A stretch of DNA of 64,000 nt from Saprospiraceae bacterium (GTDB lineage Bacteria > Bacteroidota > Bacteroidia > Chitinophagales > Saprospiraceae). The translations under genes were made by a program, and so were the position numbers. Below, piece by piece: positions 44,576 to 53,612 of this stretch (position 1 is the stretch's first letter; each line of letters starts with the position of its first letter). The notes beneath the pieces were generated by a model, which saw nothing but the letters and a program-made list of their open reading frames with translations, did no database searches and was not told the origin of the DNA. Where the stretch lies: positions 62,001-126,000 of the forward strand of contig JALHOZ010000006.1 of the NCBI GenBank assembly GCA_022842725.1, written 5' to 3'.

Positions 44576-45783
44576 ATAATGAAATAAAAAAACAAGGATG
44601 GTCTCAAATGAAAAACCTGCTTGATCAACATATGCCGGTGCAAAAAAATAAAAACAGGTTTCCTGTTTGGTTTTTTATCTTTTTACCTGTTTCATTTATG
44701 ATAGGTTATTTGGTGCATGACCAAATCAATACCGTAAAGAAAAATAAAACGCCGCGCCCTGTTTCCCAATATGCCGAAACACTAAACACCAAAAACCTTC
44801 CTTCAAAACCAACAAAAAAGGTAACACCCTCCACGGAGATATTGACCAACGACTATAAAACCGAAACACCTATAACCACAGATGAAGGAACAAAGGAAAT
44901 CTTCGTTAGGTCAACAAAAAACAGCTTTGTTTCAGAACAAAAAGTTTCTGATATAACTTCTTTTTCAAAAAACCACCCTGCTTCCCTTTCGCAAACCACA
45001 GATAAAGAAAAAAGTTCTGTTCATGAGTCAATAGCTTTTGAGTCCGTAGCAGCACCCACAGAGTTTAATGATTTGTTACCATCTGTTGACCTGCAAATAT
45101 CGGATATCTCTTATGTACAATCACAAAACACACCCAGGCCATCCCTTCCTGTTCTGGCAATTAAAGTCAAAAACAAAAACCTGACCCATGCCATGACTGT
45201 GAGTTTGGGTATGAACCCGTCCATACAAAAGTCTTCTATGTATGGCTTGTCCTACGACCTGGGATATACATTTGGAAAATGGTCTCTGGGTGCTTCATTA
45301 GGCTACCGGTATTCAGATTTTCGTTTCAGCCAAAATATTGACACCGTTTCATGGAGAAATAATTTTCAGTATTCCAAAGCAAGTTCTGTTTTTGTTTTAG
45401 ATCACATGCATCAAATCGTTCCAAGTATTTCTATGTTTTATCAACTGTCAAAAAAATTCGGAATAACCGGTGGAGTTGATTTTCCTTATTTATTAATTTC
45501 TCAAAAACAGACCTCTGATCTTTTGTCTTTAAATGAAAATTCACTGGATAACGGAGGTTCTCCTGTCCTGGAGCCGGAAAATATTAAAGTTGCAGAAAGC
45601 AGTGATTATATTCAAAAATCAGATATCCAGGCCAAAATAGGGTTATCTTACAACTGGTCAAAAAGTATAAAATTGGCAGGGGTATACCGAAAGGGATTTG
45701 TCCCTATGAATAAAATCTCCTTTGAGAATGGCAATGATTTGAAGTGGAATCAGATTTCTCTCGACATGACCTACACATTTTAA
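44572..45783 (+). CDS. Membrane-anchored protein with predicted C-terminal beta-barrel (candidate anti-sigma)
   Basis: The 403-residue product begins with a short cytoplasmic segment (NNEIKKQGWSQMKNLLDQH), then one transmembrane helix (about 30-48, FPVWFFIFLPVSFMIGYLV), a long Ser/Thr/Lys-rich linker, and a C-terminal strand-rich domain (about 205-403) that looks like an outer-membrane barrel (MYGLSYDLGYTFGKWSLGASLGYRYSDFRF, ending LDMTYTF). ATG 44572 makes the ATGA overlap with the sigma-gene stop and is preferred over 44566. Proteins of this layout follow ECF sigma genes in Bacteroidota and may hold or regulate the sigma factor. How an inner-membrane anchor and an outer-membrane barrel combine is unexplained. 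Confidence 0.7.
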   Translation: MNNEIKKQGWSQMKNLLDQHMPVQKNKNRFPVWFFIFLPVSFMIGYLVHDQINTVKKNKTPRPVSQYAETLNTKNLPSKPTKKVTPSTEILTNDYKTETPITTDEGTKEIFVRSTKNSFVSEQKVSDITSFSKNHPASLSQTTDKEKSSVHESIAFESVAAPTEFNDLLPSVDLQISDISYVQSQNTPRPSLPVLAIKVKNKNLTHAMTVSLGMNPSIQKSSMYGLSYDLGYTFGKWSLGASLGYRYSDFRFSQNIDTVSWRNNFQYSKASSVFVLDHMHQIVPSISMFYQLSKKFGITGGVDFPYLLISQKQTSDLLSLNENSLDNGGSPVLEPENIKVAESSDYIQKSDIQAKIGLSYNWSKSIKLAGVYRKGFVPMNKISFENGNDLKWNQISLDMTYTF

Positions 45784-45793
45784 TCTATCCTTT

Positions 45794-47131
45794 TCAGATA
45801 TGAAAAAAATGCCATTTTTTGGATCTGAGGTAAATATAACTCATCACCAGGATACCAAACCAATAGACGATTTCCACACTCCAGGCGAGGTGTAATCCGT
45901 AATAGTAGATTTTTACCATAAACACTATATATATAATATATAACAAGGTAAAAATACTTTGAATCCACAAAGCCTGTTTTGTTTTTCCCGTCCCGATCAG
46001 ACCATTAACAAAAACCACACCCACTGCAAAGGTTATCAGGATGCCAAACAATACCCACATGTAAGGTTTTGCCAGACCGATCAGCAACATATCTTCCGTT
46101 CCGAAAAAAGGATATAAAAAGAACTCCGGAAAAACAACCACAGGCAAACTGATCAAAATTGTAGTAAACAAGTTGAGTTTGGAAGTTTTGACAACCAATG
46201 GTAAAACGGCCTGCCGTTTTCGGTTTCCTATAAAATTACTCACCATCGTATTGATGCCGGCAGCATAACCCCAGGAAGGAATCGACAGGATGAGGTAAAC
46301 ATTTCGCAGTAAGTTGGAAATAGCCAGCTCTTCCCTACCGATATTTTCGATAAAACTAAAAAACAAAAACCAGGCGCCAATACCCAAAATAGATTGAAAA
46401 ACGATAGGAATGGACAAATAAAAAGAGGATAATACCAATTTTACATCAAAACGCAGAAAGGACAATAATTTATACGAAACGTTTTGTTTGTCAAAGATCA
46501 TGTATACCACAAATACAATAAATGCCACTACTTCAGCCAAAGTACTCGCCAAAGCAGCACCGGCTATACCCATTTCAGGCATACCAAGATTTCCGAAAAT
46601 CAATACCCAGTTCAAAAATACATTGACCGATATCAAAACGATGGTGTCGTATATGATAAATTTTGTTCTGGCTATTCCGGTATAAAAAGCAATCAAAGAA
46701 ACCCCTAGATAACTAAAAAAGACACCAAAACTGCGGGGTTTAATATATTCCAAACATTTTTGAAGGATGTCAGGATCTTTCACAAACCATGAAAAAATCT
46801 GTTCCGAGTACCAGAATAAAACAATAAATAAGAGCACCGCCAATATAGCTTCGAAAAAAAACAAGGCCTGAAAAGCAGCACCAGTACCTGCATAATTCCG
46901 CTCTCCGTTACGTCGGGCTATCAAAATCTGCCCACCTCTTGAAAAACCATACCCTATGGAGGCAATCATCAGATAAAAAACCCCGACCAATCCGGATGCT
47001 TCAAAATCCAGACTGGAATATCTGAATAAAAAAATACTGTCAGCCAAAACAATGAGATTCTGCGCTGCACTACCCAGCATAATCGGCATGGATATAGAAA
47101 AAATCTGTGAATATGAAGTTTTTAATTGCAT
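45794..47131 (-). CDS. MATE family efflux transporter
   Basis: The 445-residue protein has twelve hydrophobic segments and the MATE fold: MPIMLGSAAQNLIVLADSIF in TM1-2, then the repeated second half beginning near residue 235 (IPIVFQSILGIGAWFLFFSFIENIG). Members export organic cations and drugs, or flavins and peptides, driven by sodium or protons; the substrate is unknown. It is convergent with the sigma operon, 10 bases from its stop, and stands alone on the minus strand. Confidence 0.93.
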   Translation of the reverse strand: MQLKTSYSQIFSISMPIMLGSAAQNLIVLADSIFLFRYSSLDFEASGLVGVFYLMIASIGYGFSRGGQILIARRNGERNYAGTGAAFQALFFFEAILAVLLFIVLFWYSEQIFSWFVKDPDILQKCLEYIKPRSFGVFFSYLGVSLIAFYTGIARTKFIIYDTIVLISVNVFLNWVLIFGNLGMPEMGIAGAALASTLAEVVAFIVFVVYMIFDKQNVSYKLLSFLRFDVKLVLSSFYLSIPIVFQSILGIGAWFLFFSFIENIGREELAISNLLRNVYLILSIPSWGYAAGINTMVSNFIGNRKRQAVLPLVVKTSKLNLFTTILISLPVVVFPEFFLYPFFGTEDMLLIGLAKPYMWVLFGILITFAVGVVFVNGLIGTGKTKQALWIQSIFTLLYIIYIVFMVKIYYYGLHLAWSVEIVYWFGILVMSYIYLRSKKWHFFHI

Positions 47132-47237
47132 AAGTTCACCATCAAACCATAAAATTAAGAATTTATCTTAAAGTATGGGTAACAAACATGTTAATTCTTT
47201 TATATTTACATGTTTTTATAATCAAAATATCATAATA

Positions 47238-49472
47238 ATGAACAATTATCGTAAATTATATATTACACATTATTCAATTTGTCTGTTGGTAATGTTTATG
47301 CTGCCGGCAGTTTTTCCTACATTTTATCATTTGAATGCCCAACATATGTCTTCGGTTTTACTTTCTCATACAAATAAATTTACTCCCCCGGTTGCCGGAA
47401 AAGAGCCCAAAACTACGTCATTACATGGCGTGACCTGGACGGACGATTATTTCTGGATGCGCCTTTCCGATGAACAAAAAAATGCAGAAACACCGGACAA
47501 CCAAACAAAAAAGGTGTTGGATTATCTCAATGCTGAAAATGATTACCGTGAAAAAATGACAGAACCTCTTCAGAAATTTGAAGATGATCTTTTTGAAGAA
47601 ATAAAAGGAAGAATCAAACAAACGGATATGTCCGTTCCTTATTTATACAATGGGTATTACTACATTACACGTTTTGAAGAAGGCATGGAATATCCGATTC
47701 ATTCCAGAAAAAAGAGCAGTATGACCAATGCAGAAGAAATTATGCTTGATGTCAATAAACTGGCCGACGGTCATGCCTATTATAACGTAGCCGGCAGATC
47801 TGTATCTCCTGACAATATGTTATTAGCTTATGCCGAAGATACCATCGGAAGAAGGCAATATACCATCCGTGTCAAAAACCTGACGACAGGAGAAATGTTT
47901 GTTGATGTCATCCCGAATACTACCGGCGGGGTCACCTGGGCTAATGACAATAAAACATTTTTTTATTCGGTAAATGACGATGCACTTCGTTCATACAAAA
48001 TATTCCGACACACATTGGGAACTGATCCAAAAAATGACGTTCTCATTTTTCATGAAAAAGACGATACCTATTCAACTTATGTCTACAAAACCAAATCAAA
48101 AAAATATCTTGTTATCGCTTCTTATGCCACCCTGTCCAACGAATATCGCATCCTTGAAGCAGACAATCCCAACGGAACATTCAGAGTATTTCAGGAAAGG
48201 GTCAAAAATCTGGAGTTCAGCATCGATCATTATGAAAACCATTGGTATATCACCACCAACAAAGACGGAGCACAAAACTTTAAGGTTATGAAATGTCCGG
48301 AAAACAAAACCGGCATGGAAAACTGGACAGATTTTATTCCTTATGATCCCAAAATATTTACAGACGGTATTGATATTTTTAAAGAATTTATGCTCATCTC
48401 CGAAAGAAAAGAGGGAATGACCAAAGTGAGAATATTGCCTTGGGACAAAAAACAGGAAGGACACTATGTTCAGTTTGCTGAGTCAGCTTATACGGTATTT
48501 CCCGGCGCTAACCCTGAATTTGACACCAAAACCGTCCGTTTGGAATATTCATCCCTGACGACACCGAATACTACGTACGATTATAAAGTTGACACCCGTA
48601 AACTGGAACTTCTCAAACAACAGGAAGTACTGGGCACCTTTAATGCCGGGGATTATTCATCTGAAAGGGTGATGGTTCGTGCCAAAGACGGTACTATGGT
48701 TCCTCTTTCTCTGGTTTATAAAAAAGGATTTAAAAAAGATGGCAGCCAGCCTTTATTATTATACGGATACGGCTCTTACGGCGCAAGTATGGACCCTTAT
48801 TTCAGCTCGGCACGACTGAGTCTGCTTGACAGGGGATTTGTATTTGCCATTGCCCATATTCGGGGAGGCCAGGAATTAGGAAGACAATGGTATGAAAACG
48901 GTAAGTTTTTTAATAAAAAAAATACCTTCACCGATTTTATTGATTGTGGCGAATATCTTGTGCAGGAAAAATACACTTCCAAAGACCGTTTATTTGCTCA
49001 GGGCGGAAGTGCCGGCGGATTACTGATGGGAGCTGTGATTAATATGAAACCCGACCTTTGGAAAGGCGTTATTGCGCAGGTGCCGTTTGTGGATGTCATC
49101 AACACCATGCTGGACGAATCGATTCCACTGACCACAGGAGAATTTGACGAATGGGGGAATCCGAAAGACAAAAAATACTTTGACTATATGAGGTCTTATT
49201 CGCCTTATGACAATGTAGAGAAAAAAGATTATCCTGCCCTTTTCGTAAGCACCGGATATTGGGACAGTCAGGTTCAGTATTGGGAACCTGCCAAGTGGGT
49301 AGCTAAAGTAAGAGAATACAAAACCGACAAAAATCCGATCATCATGTATTGTAATATGGATACAGGTCACGGAGGTGCTTCAGGCCGTTTTAAAAGATTG
49401 AGAGAAGTGGCAATGGAGTATACATTTATTTTGGACCTTGCGGGAAAAACAAACGTAAAAACCAAGCCATAA
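47238..49472 (+). CDS. Oligopeptidase B / S9 family peptidase
   Basis: Using ATG 47238 (MNNYRKLYITH) the product is 744 residues with an N-terminal hydrophobic segment (ICLLVMFMLPAVFPTFY) that may export it; 21 in-frame codons lie upstream from 47175. The beta-propeller half starts after TWTDDYFWMRLSDEQKN, and the hydrolase half has the nucleophile in FAQGGSAGGLLMG, the Asp in STGYWDSQVQYWEPAKW and the His in MDTGHGGASGRF. This is the oligopeptidase B (PtrB) subfamily, which cleaves peptides after basic residues. A strong terminator follows. Confidence 0.93.
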   Translation: MNNYRKLYITHYSICLLVMFMLPAVFPTFYHLNAQHMSSVLLSHTNKFTPPVAGKEPKTTSLHGVTWTDDYFWMRLSDEQKNAETPDNQTKKVLDYLNAENDYREKMTEPLQKFEDDLFEEIKGRIKQTDMSVPYLYNGYYYITRFEEGMEYPIHSRKKSSMTNAEEIMLDVNKLADGHAYYNVAGRSVSPDNMLLAYAEDTIGRRQYTIRVKNLTTGEMFVDVIPNTTGGVTWANDNKTFFYSVNDDALRSYKIFRHTLGTDPKNDVLIFHEKDDTYSTYVYKTKSKKYLVIASYATLSNEYRILEADNPNGTFRVFQERVKNLEFSIDHYENHWYITTNKDGAQNFKVMKCPENKTGMENWTDFIPYDPKIFTDGIDIFKEFMLISERKEGMTKVRILPWDKKQEGHYVQFAESAYTVFPGANPEFDTKTVRLEYSSLTTPNTTYDYKVDTRKLELLKQQEVLGTFNAGDYSSERVMVRAKDGTMVPLSLVYKKGFKKDGSQPLLLYGYGSYGASMDPYFSSARLSLLDRGFVFAIAHIRGGQELGRQWYENGKFFNKKNTFTDFIDCGEYLVQEKYTSKDRLFAQGGSAGGLLMGAVINMKPDLWKGVIAQVPFVDVINTMLDESIPLTTGEFDEWGNPKDKKYFDYMRSYSPYDNVEKKDYPALFVSTGYWDSQVQYWEPAKWVAKVREYKTDKNPIIMYCNMDTGHGGASGRFKRLREVAMEYTFILDLAGKTNVKTKP

Positions 49473-49494
49473 GATTTTACATATCAAACCGGAT

Positions 49495-49530
49495 AACCTC
49501 CTTTATTTTTGCAATAAAGGAGGTTTTTTT
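49495..49530 (+). terminator. Intrinsic terminator after the oligopeptidase B gene
   Basis: A perfect 13-base inverted repeat (AACCTCCTTTATT and AATAAAGGAGGTT) around a five-base loop, ending in a run of T. It starts 22 bases after the stop. Confidence 0.92.
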
Positions 49531-49573
49531 TTGTTTAAACCTAAAAAAAACATGTTTAAATTCATATAAAACT

Positions 49574-49587
49574 ATGATATAAATCAT
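49574..49587. promoter_or_regulatory. FNR/CRP-like palindrome upstream of the copper ATPase gene
   Basis: A perfect 5-4-5 inverted repeat, ATGAT-ATAA-ATCAT, resembling the TTGAT-N4-ATCAA site of FNR. Its centre (49580.5) is about 42 bases before the start predicted from the -7 element at 49610-49617, the position of a class II activator. Copper ATPases of the FixI/CcoI type are often controlled by FNR-type regulators under low oxygen. Confidence 0.5.
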
Positions 49588-49609
49588 GTTTTTTGGAATG
49601 TTGTACCTA

Positions 49610-49617
49610 TACTTTTG
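49610..49617 (+). promoter_or_regulatory. -7 promoter element (TACTTTTG)
   Basis: Exact TAnnTTTG match, 27 bases before the ATG at 49644. No TTG at the standard -33 distance, which fits activator dependence (see 49574-49587). It lies after the earlier in-frame TTG at 49593, which therefore is not the start. Confidence 0.55.
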
Positions 49618-49643
49618 TATCCAAATCAATACAACAGATCATC

Positions 49644-52037
49644 ATGTCAGATATTTTATCACCGCATGCTGTAGCAACCCATTGTTATCACTGTGGTGAT
49701 GAATGTGGCCATGACCATCCAAAAAAAGAAGACAAAGATTTTTGTTGCCAGGGGTGTTTGGTAGTATATGATATCCTTTCCAGTAACGGAATGGACGAAT
49801 ATTATCAGTATGAATCCCGTCCAGGCATTTCAAAGAAAAAAGTCAGCCAAAAATCATACGACTATCTCGATGAACCGGAAGTCATTGAAAAACTATTGGA
49901 ATTTAATGAAGGAAGTACAGGAAAAATCAGCTTTACCCTGCCTCAGATTCATTGCAGTTCCTGTATATGGTTGTTGGAAAACATTCAAAAACTTCATCCG
50001 GGTATCATCCACTCGCGTGTCAATTTTGTGCAGAAAAAAGCAGTGATTTCTTTCAGAACTGACAAAATCACCCTAAAAGAACTCGTTCAGTTATTGGGCT
50101 CCATCGGATATGATCCGGAGTTGAACCTCGAAAAACTGCATGAAAATAAATCGTTCGGACCTGACCGCAGTTTGTATTACAAAATGGGATTGGCAGGTTT
50201 TTCTTTTGGCAATATCATGTTGTTATCCTTTCCGGAGTATCTGGGTTTTGTTCAGGAAGATGTAAGTAAATATATAGGCTACATCAATATTTTGCTGAGT
50301 ATTCCGGTATTGACCTATTCAGGATTTGACTATCTGAGAGCGGCTTACTGGACAGTAAAATTCAAAAAAATCAACATTGATATTCCTATTGCTGTGGGTA
50401 TCCTTGCACTATTCGGAAGGAGTGTATATGACATTTTATCAGGTTCCGGGGAAGGATATCTCGATAGCCTGGCAGGATTTGTTTTTTTTATGCTGATAGG
50501 CAAATGGTTTCAGAACTACACGTTTCAGTCTATCTCTTTTGACAGGAATTACAAATCGTATTTTCCGATTTCAACCCTTATCAAAACGAACGATGGATGG
50601 AAGTCTTCATCTTTGGACAAGGTAGAACCCGGCCACATCATTATGATAAAAAATGAAGAAATCATTCCTGTGGATGCTTATGTCATGGATGGTTTGGCTC
50701 ACCTTGATTACAGCTTTGTCACCGGAGAATCAGAAATTATCCACAAATCCAAAGGGGAAAAAATATTTGCCGGAGCCAAACATACCGGAGGTACGATACA
50801 GGTACAGGCCATCAAAAGAGTCAATCAATCTTATCTGACTTCCCTTTGGGACGAACAGAATTTTTCTCCGGAAAGGAAAAACAATCATCACAAAATGATC
50901 GAAAATATTGGCAGATATTTTACCATCATTACCATGACAATAGCTGTGCTGACCCTTATCTATTGGTTGTATGCCGATCCTTCCATTGCTTTCAATAGTT
51001 TTACCGCCGTTTTGATTGTAGCCTGTCCTTGTGCATTGTCTTTAGCCACACCTTTTACTTATGGCAACATATTACGCCTTCTGGGCAAAAAACAATGTTA
51101 TTTAAAAAATGTGGAAGTGATTGAAAATATTCAAAATGTCAACCACATCGTTTTTGATAAAACCGGAACCATCACAGATCATGATAAACTACAGTTGTCC
51201 TGGGTAGGTCCGCCTCTTTCTCAGGTAGACAGCTACTGTATAAAAAGTGTGGCTTTTCAGTCCAATCACCCGTTGAGCCGGTCAATTTTTGCTATGATAC
51301 CGGGACCCTATCAGGAAAAAGTGGTGGATTTTGAGGAATTTGTCGGAAAAGGAACTCTTGCCGTTGTTGACCAAAAAAATATCAGAATCGGTTCCGAAAT
51401 GTTTGTGTTCAACACCCAAAACAAAAATCACAAAAAAGGCGTATTTATTGTCATCGACGACCAGTTTATCGGTTATTTTGCCGTTCACAACCACCTTAGA
51501 GAAGGCGTATCAACATTATTTGACACTTTAGCAAAAAACCATAAAATCAGTATATTGTCAGGCGACAATGATTCGGAAAAAGAAAGACTTCAGTCCCTCT
51601 TTCCCGGTATTCAGGACATGTATTTCGACCAGAGTCCGAAAGACAAACTCCAAAAAATCAAAGAATTGCAGGAAGAAGGCCAAAATGTCATGATGATTGG
51701 TGACGGTCTGAATGACGCCGGAGCACTGAAGCAAAGCCAGACCGGACTGGTGATTTCTAATGATTCTAACAATTTTACCCCGGCTTGTGACGGCATCATC
51801 GGTGCATCCGCGTTTAAGGATTTATTAAAAATCCTGACTTTTATCAAAGGATCGAAAAAACTCATTATTGCGGCATTTATACTGGCGTTAGCCTATAATA
51901 CCATTGGTCTTGGTTTTGCTGTACAGGGATTGTTATCACCGGTTATTGCAGCGATTCTGATGCCGGTCAGTTCAATCACGGTCATGTTATTCGGCGTTCT
52001 TTCCTCTACGTTTTTATTTAAAAAACATTTTTCCTAA
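49644..52037 (+). CDS. Copper-transporting P1B-type ATPase, CcoI/FixI-like
   Basis: From ATG 49644 the 797-residue protein has a cysteine-rich N-terminal metal-binding domain (Cys14, Cys17, Cys21, then Cys34, Cys35, Cys38 in CCQGC), a HMA-like domain with CSSC (Cys104, Cys107), about eight TM segments with the transport motif CPC in VACPCALSLATPF, the phosphorylation motif DKTGTI and GDGLNDAGAL. The N-terminal extension is the CcoI/FixI type that supplies copper to cbb3 cytochrome oxidase. ccoS and ccoNOP are not adjacent. An FNR-like site and a -7 element precede it. The pyruvate-kinase gene follows after 12 bases. Confidence 0.92.
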   Translation: MSDILSPHAVATHCYHCGDECGHDHPKKEDKDFCCQGCLVVYDILSSNGMDEYYQYESRPGISKKKVSQKSYDYLDEPEVIEKLLEFNEGSTGKISFTLPQIHCSSCIWLLENIQKLHPGIIHSRVNFVQKKAVISFRTDKITLKELVQLLGSIGYDPELNLEKLHENKSFGPDRSLYYKMGLAGFSFGNIMLLSFPEYLGFVQEDVSKYIGYINILLSIPVLTYSGFDYLRAAYWTVKFKKINIDIPIAVGILALFGRSVYDILSGSGEGYLDSLAGFVFFMLIGKWFQNYTFQSISFDRNYKSYFPISTLIKTNDGWKSSSLDKVEPGHIIMIKNEEIIPVDAYVMDGLAHLDYSFVTGESEIIHKSKGEKIFAGAKHTGGTIQVQAIKRVNQSYLTSLWDEQNFSPERKNNHHKMIENIGRYFTIITMTIAVLTLIYWLYADPSIAFNSFTAVLIVACPCALSLATPFTYGNILRLLGKKQCYLKNVEVIENIQNVNHIVFDKTGTITDHDKLQLSWVGPPLSQVDSYCIKSVAFQSNHPLSRSIFAMIPGPYQEKVVDFEEFVGKGTLAVVDQKNIRIGSEMFVFNTQNKNHKKGVFIVIDDQFIGYFAVHNHLREGVSTLFDTLAKNHKISILSGDNDSEKERLQSLFPGIQDMYFDQSPKDKLQKIKELQEEGQNVMMIGDGLNDAGALKQSQTGLVISNDSNNFTPACDGIIGASAFKDLLKILTFIKGSKKLIIAAFILALAYNTIGLGFAVQGLLSPVIAAILMPVSSITVMLFGVLSSTFLFKKHFS

Positions 52038-52049
52038 AAACCCCAATGT

Positions 52050-53513
52050 ATGTATAATGCAAATGATATCCACCCGCAACTTGCTGATCTTGAAAAAAAA
52101 ATGTCTGATAAAGAACTTGAATTCCGGTCCGTTTTCAGTCAGTTACACAAAGACCAACAAAAATCCGCTTCAAATCTCCTCCATTATTTGGTTTTGAGAG
52201 ACCATGATATCAGAGATTTGCAAAACAAGCTACATATAGCCGGTTTGTCTTCTTTGGCAAGTTCAGAAGGCCACATCAAAAGACAGCTACAGGCCATCCG
52301 CGAAAGATTAGGACATGTTTATAAAAAAACACAAATATCAGATATCCACCACGAATACGGGTCAAAAACCCTGATTGAAAGAAGTCGTACATTATTTGGC
52401 AATAAAGAATCACTGACATCACCTCACATTATGGTGACTTTTGACGTAACTTTTATCGAAAATTACGGATTGATAAAAACATTGCTACAAAACGGAATGA
52501 ATGTAGCCCGGATCAATTGTGCGCATGATGACGAATCGGTTTGGTCTCAAATGATTTACCTGGTCAGGAAAGCTTGCCGCAAAACAGGGTTGGATTGCAA
52601 AATATATATGGACCTCGCCGGACCAAAAATCAGAACCTCGATCAGGTATAAAGGTAAAATGGTCGACAAAATTAATGTTCGCGAAGGAGACACGTTCTGG
52701 TTGGCAGAAGAAAACATTGATTTTGGCAAAAAAGATATTCTCATTCATCCCAATGAAACAGGTATCGTTCAATATCTTAAAAAAGGCAACAGGGTTTTTA
52801 TCGACGATGGGGTTATAAAAGGAGAAGTCGAAAAAGTAGAGGAAGGTAGAGTCAAAGTTCGAATCGTCAGAATTTCGTCAGAAAAATCCAGAATCAAGTC
52901 CGGAAAGGGTTTAAATTTTCCTGATTCGGTTTTACAAATCCCTTCTCTCACCGAATACGATCTCAGTTGCCTGCCTTTTATCGTAGAAAACGCTGACCTC
53001 GTAGGTTATTCCTTTGTAAGATATGCCGCTGATGTAGCTCAGTTAATGAACTATTTGGCACAATATAAAGAAAAAACACCCGATATCATCATCAAAATTG
53101 AAACACCGGAAGCAGTTCAAAACTTGCCTCATCTATTATTGCAGGGCATGAAAAACCAAATTTTTGGGGTTATGATCGCCCGCGGAGACCTGGCAGTTGA
53201 GATTGGTTTTGAAAGAACCGGCGAAATCCAGGACGAAATTTTATGGATTTGCGAAGCTGCCCATGTTCCGGTGATCTGGGCCACCCAGGTTCTGGAATCC
53301 CTCAACAAATCCGGTATGGCAACCCGATCTGAAATCACGGATGCTGCCCATGCCGGAAAAGCGGAATGTATCATGATCAATAAAGGGGATTACACGCTTG
53401 AGGTTATCGAGACCCTTAAAGAAATCGGTGCAAGAATGGGCGGCCATCAGGTTAAAAAAAGATTTACCTTCCGACCTTTAAACATTGCCCGAAGGTTTTT
53501 TAACAAAAGGTAA
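52050..53513 (+). CDS. Atypical pyruvate kinase-like protein with N-terminal helical extension
   Basis: The 487-residue protein has about 125 residues of helical extension (rich in charged residues, LEKKMSDKELEFRSVFSQLHKDQQ in outline) before a pyruvate-kinase barrel. The barrel keeps ADP/PEP and metal residues: NVARINCAHD with Arg154, DLAGPKIRT with Lys193 and Arg195, KIETPEAVQN, RGDLAVEIG and WATQVLES. The MLSGETAxG motif is altered to MINKGDYTLE and the C-terminal effector-binding domain is missing. It may be a phosphoenolpyruvate-binding protein rather than a normal glycolytic kinase. It follows the copper ATPase after 12 bases and ends at its own terminator. Confidence 0.8.
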   Translation: MYNANDIHPQLADLEKKMSDKELEFRSVFSQLHKDQQKSASNLLHYLVLRDHDIRDLQNKLHIAGLSSLASSEGHIKRQLQAIRERLGHVYKKTQISDIHHEYGSKTLIERSRTLFGNKESLTSPHIMVTFDVTFIENYGLIKTLLQNGMNVARINCAHDDESVWSQMIYLVRKACRKTGLDCKIYMDLAGPKIRTSIRYKGKMVDKINVREGDTFWLAEENIDFGKKDILIHPNETGIVQYLKKGNRVFIDDGVIKGEVEKVEEGRVKVRIVRISSEKSRIKSGKGLNFPDSVLQIPSLTEYDLSCLPFIVENADLVGYSFVRYAADVAQLMNYLAQYKEKTPDIIIKIETPEAVQNLPHLLLQGMKNQIFGVMIARGDLAVEIGFERTGEIQDEILWICEAAHVPVIWATQVLESLNKSGMATRSEITDAAHAGKAECIMINKGDYTLEVIETLKEIGARMGGHQVKKRFTFRPLNIARRFFNKR

Positions 53514-53533
53514 AAAAGTTACCTTTTCTTTTT
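53505..53533 (+). terminator. Intrinsic terminator overlapping the pyruvate kinase-like stop codon
   Basis: A 9-base inverted repeat (AAAAGGTAA and TTACCTTTT) with a five-base loop, followed by a T-rich run. The TAA stop (53511-53513) lies inside the left arm. Confidence 0.8.
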
Positions 53534-53555
53534 GGTGGGAATTTGTTTGAAAAGC

Positions 53556-53588
53556 TTGCTTCTTTAAACAAGAATATAGCTATTTTTG
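53556..53588 (+). promoter_or_regulatory. Bacteroidota promoter for the barnase-barstar pair
   Basis: TTG at 53556-53558, a 22-base spacer and the exact -7 TATTTTTG at 53581-53588. The in-frame TTG codon at 53586 lies inside it, so the barnase gene starts downstream at GTG 53613, giving a leader of about 20 bases. Confidence 0.6.
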
Positions 53589-53612
53589 CATTCCAATAGA
53601 ATACCTTTTCCG

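Noticed and set aside
45815-45835. A-run/T-run hairpin near the end of the MATE gene
   Set aside because: It is inside the MATE coding sequence, has only A-T pairs, and lacks a GC-rich stem.
50737-50745. Perfect DnaA box TTATCCACA
   Set aside because: Single copy inside the copper ATPase gene, with no AT-rich unwinding region or other boxes; a chance match.
53586-53612. Nine-codon extension of the barnase from TTG 53586
   Set aside because: The TTG overlaps the -7 element; GTG 53613 gives a proper signal peptide.
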